Shown here: piece by piece, positions 60,253 through 64,000 of the stretch | Numbering within the stretch: position 1 is the stretch's first letter | How the letters are laid out: each line of letters begins with the position of its first letter | From: Novosphingobium clariflavum | GTDB lineage: Bacteria; Pseudomonadota; Alphaproteobacteria; Sphingomonadales; Sphingomonadaceae | Direction of reading: 5' to 3' | Assembly: GCF_026420865.1 (NCBI RefSeq) | Contig: NZ_JAPCWC010000003.1 | Span: 186,001 to 250,000, forward strand | DNA length: 64,000 bases | Translations under genes and position numbers: made by a program | The notes under the pieces: model-generated | Seen by the model: only the letters and a program-made list of their open reading frames with translations | Databases searched by the model: none | What the model was told of the DNA's origin: nothing

Positions 60253-60932
60253 ACTTCGATCAGCCTGTCGGGAAGTTCGTTGATGTCGTCGTCGTCGCGG
60301 GGGAAGTGGCGGGCGAGGATCGCGCCGACCTTGCCTACCGCCACGACCATGCCGTCGGCCACGCGGCCCTCGCGCACGGGGGCGAGCAGGGCGGTCATGA
60401 CCTCGCCCCAGACTTCGGGATCGACTTTGGCGGCGATGGCGCGGTCGGCGACGATCTCGGCGCGGTGTTCGCGCATCGAGAGGTAGATGAGGATGCCGGT
60501 GCGCCCGGTGGTGCGCTGCTCGGCGCCGATGCGGAAGGCGCGCAAGGCATGGGCGTGGACGCGCATGGTCTTGACCGGCCCCGGCACCAGCCAGAACTTG
60601 AGCGGCTGCCAGAGCTGCAGCGCCAGCATCGCTCCGAACTTGATCGCGGCGACCCCGGCGGCAAGGCCGATGATCATGCGCGGGGTCCATTCATGGCCCC
60701 AGTCGGCCAGCAGGTGTTCGTAGAGGCCCATGTAGAAGCCGGGGGCAAGCACCAGCGCGCCGAGGGCGAGGAAGGCGGCCACCACGCTCCAGGCCAGCGC
60801 CACGTCGGTATAGCCGTCCGAACGGTCGGCCAGCACGGTGACGATTTCGCCCGAGCTGTGCATTTCGGCCTCGCCCACGGCAGCGCTGATGCGGGCGTGG
60901 TCCTCGGGCGACAGGTAGATGGGGGCAGGCAT
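60249..60932 (-). CDS. TPM domain-containing membrane protein
   Basis: 227 residues. It opens with LSPEDHARISAAVGEAEMHSSGEIVTVLADRSDGYTDV, the start of a TPM domain, then has two hydrophobic segments (about residues 45-70 and 85-110). The C-terminal half (RTTGRTGILIYLSMREHRAEIVADRAIAAKVDPEVWGEV) matches the second part of TPM. It lacks a signal peptide, unlike its neighbour at 60945. Overlap with the NUDIX start suggests coupling. TPM proteins are linked to protein quality control in other organisms; the role here is inferred. Confidence 0.83.
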   Translation of the reverse strand: MPAPIYLSPEDHARISAAVGEAEMHSSGEIVTVLADRSDGYTDVALAWSVVAAFLALGALVLAPGFYMGLYEHLLADWGHEWTPRMIIGLAAGVAAIKFGAMLALQLWQPLKFWLVPGPVKTMRVHAHALRAFRIGAEQRTTGRTGILIYLSMREHRAEIVADRAIAAKVDPEVWGEVMTALLAPVREGRVADGMVVAVGKVGAILARHFPRDDDDINELPDRLIEV

Positions 60933-60944
60933 CGTGTCTCTCCT

Positions 60945-61754
60945 CTACCAGCTGCCGCTCGCGCCGCCGCCGCCGAAGCTGCCGCCGCCGCCCGAGAAAC
61001 CACCGCCGCCGCCAAAGCCGCCCCCTCCGCCGAAGCCGCCACCACCCCAGTGGTCGTCGTCGTCATCGTGGCCGAAGGGGCCGGGCATCCAGATGATCGG
61101 CCCGCCAAGGCCGCTGCGCCGCCGTCCGCCGCCGCGTGCCTCGTTGACCATCGGCATGACCACGAAGAACACGATGATGAGGATGAAGATCACGGTGCCG
61201 ATCGGGAAGCCGCCTTCCTGCGGCTTGCGCGCCTTGTCCGCGTCCGCCGCCACCTTGCGCGCCTGATCGGGGGGCAGGGTCAGCTGCTTGACCAGCGCAT
61301 CGGCGCCGGCCTCGATGCCGCCGGGATAGTCATTGGCCTTGAAGCGGGGCAGGATCTGGTTGTTAATGATGAGGAACGAGAGGCCGTCGGTGATGATCGG
61401 TTCAAGGCCGTAGCCGACCTCGATCCGTACCTTGCGCTCGTTCGGCGCGACGATCAGCAGCGCGCCGGTGTTCTTGTCCTTCTCGCCGATCCCCCAGGCG
61501 CGGCCGAGCTGGTAGCCGTAGTCGGAGATCTCGTATCCTTGCAGGCTGGGCAGGGTGACGACCACCAACTGGCGGCCGGAGTTCTTCTCCAGCGCCGCCA
61601 GTTTCTGGGTCAGCTGCGCTTCCTGCTGCGGATCGAGCAGGTTCGCGTCATCGACGACCTGCCCGGTCAGCTTGGGGAAGGTGGGCTCGGCGGCGGCCTG
61701 CTGGGCAAGCAGCGCGCCGAAAGCCAGAAGGACGGCCGCAAGAGCGGCGCGCAT
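60945..61754 (-). CDS. TPM domain protein with signal peptide and Gly-rich tail
   Basis: 269 residues. A signal peptide (MRAALAAVLLAFGALLAQQAAA) precedes a TPM domain with VDDANLLDPQQEAQLTQKLAALEKNSGRQLVVVTLPSLQG and IEVGYGLEPIITDG, then a membrane helix (about residues 180-200) and a Gly/His/Asp-rich tail ending GGGGASGSW. It is the YgcG-type protein usually next to LemA. ATG 61754 gives the signal peptide; the frame is open back to 61892 through a palindrome, but that extension has no conserved content. A weak ribosome site (CGGA) is only four bases from the start. Confidence 0.87.
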   Translation of the reverse strand: MRAALAAVLLAFGALLAQQAAAEPTFPKLTGQVVDDANLLDPQQEAQLTQKLAALEKNSGRQLVVVTLPSLQGYEISDYGYQLGRAWGIGEKDKNTGALLIVAPNERKVRIEVGYGLEPIITDGLSFLIINNQILPRFKANDYPGGIEAGADALVKQLTLPPDQARKVAADADKARKPQEGGFPIGTVIFILIIVFFVVMPMVNEARGGGRRRSGLGGPIIWMPGPFGHDDDDDHWGGGGFGGGGGFGGGGGFSGGGGSFGGGGASGSW

Positions 61755-61764
61755 GATCCGTTTG

Positions 61765-61869
61765 GAAATCCGCGGTGTGCGGATTTCGGCGGCACCGGCC
61801 CACGCCCCCACCCGGCCTCCCACTCGTGTATCCTCGATGGGAGGCCGGGTGGGGGCGTGGGCCGGTGCC
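61765..61869. repeat. Composite palindromic element, copy 1
   Basis: Two adjacent palindromes: a 9-bp dyad (GAAATCCGC 61765-61773 with GCGGATTTC 61779-61787) and a perfect 32-bp inverted repeat (61791-61822 with 61838-61869, 15-base loop). It lies between lemA and the TPM gene and ends 11 bases before the TPM start codon. A degenerate second copy in the opposite orientation lies at 63176-63266. Confidence 0.85.
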
Positions 61870-61896
61870 GCGCTCAAACGGAGAAGGCTCACGTTA

Positions 61897-62514
61897 TTAC
61901 ATCTTGCCTTCGAGGCTGGGCGCCACTTCCGCGCCCGGCGTGGTCGCCTGGTAGGGCACCAGCGGGTCCGCGCCGCGCAGCTTGGCGCCGATCATCGTCG
62001 GGAACGTGCGGACTTCGGTGTTGTAGTCCTGCACGGCGGAATTGTAGTCGCGCACCGAGATGCGGATGCGGTTTTCCTGCCCTTCGAGCTGGGTCTGGAG
62101 CATCTGGTAGTTCACGATCGACTTGAGCTCGGGATACTGCTCGACGCTGACCAGCAGGCGCGAGAGACTCTGGCCGAGCTGGCCCTGTGCGGCCTGGAAC
62201 TGCTGCATCTTGGCCGGATCGTTGAGATCGTTCGCGGTCAGCTGGATCGAGGTGGCCTTGGCGCGCGCCTCCACCACGCCGGTGAGGATGTCCTTTTCCT
62301 GCGTTGCCGCGCCCTTGGCGACGGCGGCAAGGTTCGGCACGAGGTTGGCGCGTTCCTGGAAGGCGGCCTGCACGTCGGCCCACTTGGCCTTGGCGGCTTC
62401 CTGCTTGGTCGGCACCGAGTTGAAGCCGCAGCCGGCCAGCGACAGCGCCGCGCCGAAGATAAGGGCATTGCGGGCGGCATTGCGGCGGGGGCGCGTGGCG
62501 GGGGAAAGGGTCAT
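61897..62514 (-). CDS. lemA: LemA family lipoprotein
   Basis: 205 residues from ATG 62514, preceded at ten bases by GGAGG. A signal sequence with lipobox LSLAGC (Cys about 28) is followed by the LemA helical bundle: [50 protein letters not shown] and [22 protein letters not shown]. LemA proteins pair with TPM (YgcG) proteins and act at the membrane; the activity is not settled. It is the first gene of the leftward lemA-TPM-TPM-NUDIX-zinc-ribbon operon. Confidence 0.92.
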   Translation of the reverse strand: MTLSPATRPRRNAARNALIFGAALSLAGCGFNSVPTKQEAAKAKWADVQAAFQERANLVPNLAAVAKGAATQEKDILTGVVEARAKATSIQLTANDLNDPAKMQQFQAAQGQLGQSLSRLLVSVEQYPELKSIVNYQMLQTQLEGQENRIRISVRDYNSAVQDYNTEVRTFPTMIGAKLRGADPLVPYQATTPGAEVAPSLEGKM

Positions 62515-62738
62515 GCGGGGCAAACCTCCTGAGGGACACGAAGTCCGGGCGGGCCGAAAGCGGCCTCGTCCTGTCCTGCCGCATAGATAGCAGTGGACGG
62601 TGCCGGTTCAAGGACAGTCCCTGCATGGAACATTGCGCCGCAACCGATTGTTACGAAAGGGCCAATGTGGCAACACCGCAGCCACGGGACGCGGCAACCG
62701 GCGCACCCGCCGGAACACGATCAAGGGACAAGCGGACA

Positions 62739-63161
62739 ATGCTTCAGGAATTCAAGACTTTCATCGCGCGCGGCAACGTGCTCGACCTCGCCGTCGGTGT
62801 GATCATCGGCGCGGCTTTCGGCAAGATCGTCGCCTCGCTGACCGACGACGTGATCATGCCGTTCATCGGCCTCATCACCGGCGGCATCGATTTCAGCAAC
62901 AAGTTCGTGGTGCTGGGCACGATTCCGGCTGGTTACAGCGGACCGATGACTTACGCGGCGCTCAAGGCCGCGGGCGTCGCCATGTTCGGTTACGGCGCCT
63001 TCCTCACCGCCGTCATCAACTTCCTGATCCTGGCCTTCGTGATCTTCCTCATCGTGCGCCAGGCCAATCGCCTGCTGCCCAAGAAGGAAGCCCCGGCAGC
63101 GCCGGGCGGTCCCACCGAGGTGGAACTGCTGGCGGAAATCCGCGACGCGCTGAAGAAGTAA
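62739..63161 (+). CDS. mscL: Large-conductance mechanosensitive channel
   Basis: 140 residues. The N-terminal amphipathic helix and TM1 are [45 protein letters not shown], diagnostic of MscL; TM2 is [28 protein letters not shown], followed by a charged bundle ending EIRDALKK. It opens under membrane tension during osmotic downshock. The periplasmic loop is of usual length for alphaproteobacteria. Starts upstream (62625) add unconserved residues. A composite palindrome (63176-63266) and then a terminator follow. Confidence 0.95.
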   Translation: MLQEFKTFIARGNVLDLAVGVIIGAAFGKIVASLTDDVIMPFIGLITGGIDFSNKFVVLGTIPAGYSGPMTYAALKAAGVAMFGYGAFLTAVINFLILAFVIFLIVRQANRLLPKKEAPAAPGGPTEVELLAEIRDALKK

Positions 63162-63175
63162 GGCTTTTTCAAAGC

Positions 63176-63266
63176 GGCGCCGGCCCTCTTCCCCACGCGG
63201 CCTCCCGTCAGGGCAGGTTCGTGGGAGGTCGGGCCGGTGCCGCAAAATTCGCGTGCCGCGAATTTT
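63176..63266. repeat. Composite palindromic element, copy 2
   Basis: A degenerate version of the element at 61765-61869, in the opposite orientation. GGCGCCGGCCC at the left and GGGCCGGTGCC at the right flank a weaker stem (63176-63241), and a perfect 10-bp dyad AAAATTCGCG-TGC-CGCGAATTTT follows at 63244-63266. The second dyad could also end mscL transcription. Confidence 0.65.
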
Positions 63267-63306
63267 CTAGCGAATGTGATCTTCGGGGAAACCCGGTGAA
63301 AAAGCA

Positions 63307-63339
63307 GGGGGAGGGCGCAGGCTCTCCCCCTTTTCTTTT
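63307..63339 (+). terminator. Terminator upstream of the tmRNA
   Basis: GGGGGAG (63307-63313) pairs with CTCCCCC (63324-63330), and TTTTCTTTT follows (63331-63339). It ends transcription from mscL. Confidence 0.7.
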
Positions 63340-63364
63340 GCGGCGCACGCCCTATATGGGTCGG

Positions 63365-63715
63365 TGCCGGCTTGCCGGATATGATGATAAACTGCGCCGT
63401 TCAATAGGCACAGCGGACCCGGGGGCGGTACCCGGCGGCTCCACCATCACCCGCTCCTTTGGGAGCAACCCTGTTGTCGCAGGGGTGATGACGGGGCCGA
63501 ACTAGGATCGACGTGTGTTGAAAAGCGGTGTTTTCATTCGGGCTGAGTAACCCGTTCAAGGCTCAAAACTCACAAGTGCCAACGACAACGAAGCACTCGC
63601 TCTCGCCGCGTAATTCTAGGACCTAACGGTCTGAAGTTACAAAGCTAAAGCGCGGTTGGACCCACCGGGCAACAGAAGGGATACCAGGGGCTGGGGGCGA
63701 GCCTTGCAACAGAAT
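63365..63715 (+). ncRNA. ssrA: Circularly permuted two-piece tmRNA
   Basis: The acceptor piece ends with a T-arm and GGCTCCACCA (CCA at 63444-63446). An intervening segment of 46 bases (63447-63492) follows, and the coding piece starts GGGGCCGAACTAGGATCGACG at 63493. GGGGCCG pairs with CGGCTCC of the acceptor piece. The tag reading frame at 63578-63613 encodes ANDNEALALAA then TAA. This reversed order with an excised segment is the alphaproteobacterial form. It rescues stalled ribosomes with SmpB. The outer ends of both pieces are estimated. Confidence 0.92.
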
Positions 63716-63839
63716 CGCCCTACTCACCTCTTCCATGATCGGCTTGCCCATGATCGGCTTGGCGCGGCTGCTGGCGGCAGCGCGGTGCTTTCGCATTCGG
63801 CGTGCAGACACACGCACCGCGCATCTGCCCCCCGCGCGC

Positions 63840-64000
63840 TTATGCGGCTTTGTCTGCCGTTTCGGGCTGTGCTGACTGGAGTGCCGGCGCGGGCCGGGTG
63901 GCGGGCTCCGGCGGTTCGGCCGCGAGCCTTTGGGCCTTCTCGTACTTGATCGCATCGAGGATCTTGGCGCCCGCCATGAAGACCGCGCCGGTGCAGGCAA
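63840..64000 (-). CDS. C-terminal end of a membrane protein (5' end outside window)
   Basis: The last 53 codons of a leftward gene that starts beyond the window. The visible part is a short Ala/Gly-rich hydrophobic stretch (ACTGAVFMAGAKILDAI), then a charged tail KYEKAQRLAAEPPEPATRP and an Ala/Pro-rich end (PETADKAA). It is compatible with the last transmembrane helix and cytoplasmic tail of a transporter such as an MFS protein. Too little is visible to name it. Confidence 0.5.
   Translation of the reverse strand, partial: ACTGAVFMAGAKILDAIKYEKAQRLAAEPPEPATRPAPALQSAQPETADKAA

Noticed and set aside
61754..61892. A longer TPM protein starting at 61892
   Set aside because: The added segment is a translation of the palindromic element and displaces the signal peptide from the N-terminus.
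60306..62126. A 606-codon rightward open frame over the TPM genes
   Set aside because: Antisense shadow of TPM and LemA coding sequence; no ribosome site or motif.

Overview
The window looks like chromosome of a GC-rich alphaproteobacterium of the order Sphingomonadales, most likely Novosphingobium or a close relative. The evidence is a circularly permuted two-piece tmRNA gene (63365-63715) with the tag ANDNEALALAA, an alphaproteobacterial housekeeping set (recO, ubiK, leuB, ilvE, metZ, apaG, tlyA, lemA, mscL), a TonB-dependent receptor beside oxygenases, and many SDR, CaiB/BaiF and Rieske genes typical of catabolic sphingomonads. No phage, insertion sequence, CRISPR array or rRNA operon was seen.

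Layout. 1-7530: accessory metabolism, with the 3' end of a CocE-type hydrolase, an SDR, a TetR-GH1 beta-glycosidase pair, a ClC channel, and an HSD10-like SDR divergent from a double-hotdog hydratase. 7531-8713: a decayed region holding an NTF2-like pseudogene and a small ORF with palindromes upstream, then tRNA-Gln. 8898-23668: GST, TetR, ilvE, a short ORF with an exceptional Shine-Dalgarno sequence, a lipoprotein, tlyA, tspO, ubiK-recO-leuB, a polyprenyl-phosphate glycosyltransferase facing a PMT-type mannosyltransferase, metZ overlapping an HWE histidine kinase, apaG and a LysR regulator.

23805-35000: a first catabolic block (Rieske oxygenase, nitronate monooxygenase-like enzyme, PaaG-type isomerase, CaiB/BaiF CoA-transferase, SDR) with a diguanylate cyclase, a VOC protein, a LacI regulator and an acyltransferase. 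35041-47970: the most distinctive part, a divergent catabolic locus. Leftward run seven closely packed genes: amidohydrolase, Rieske oxygenase, SDR, two overlapping CaiB/BaiF CoA-transferases, a DUF35 OB-fold protein and a thiolase-like protein. Rightward run ferredoxin, cytochrome P450, SDR and a TonB receptor. Together they read as uptake, hydrolysis, oxygenation, dehydrogenation, CoA activation and C-C cleavage of an unidentified substrate.

48276-57388: a CAP-domain protein, a hydrolase, a flavin reductase and a LysR gene, then a nearly complete valine/isobutyrate pathway (mmsA, a lipoprotein gene, acyl-CoA dehydrogenase, 3-hydroxyisobutyryl-CoA hydrolase, enoyl-CoA hydratase, mmsB). 57495-64000: a CHASE3-HAMP-GAF-GGDEF diguanylate cyclase, a leftward lemA-TPM-TPM-NUDIX-zinc-ribbon operon, mscL, the tmRNA and the 3' end of a membrane-protein gene. 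Several palindromic repeat families lie between genes: a large composite palindrome at 61765 and 63176, a 39-bp pair at 48083, and a 28-bp pair at 7611 and 57476.
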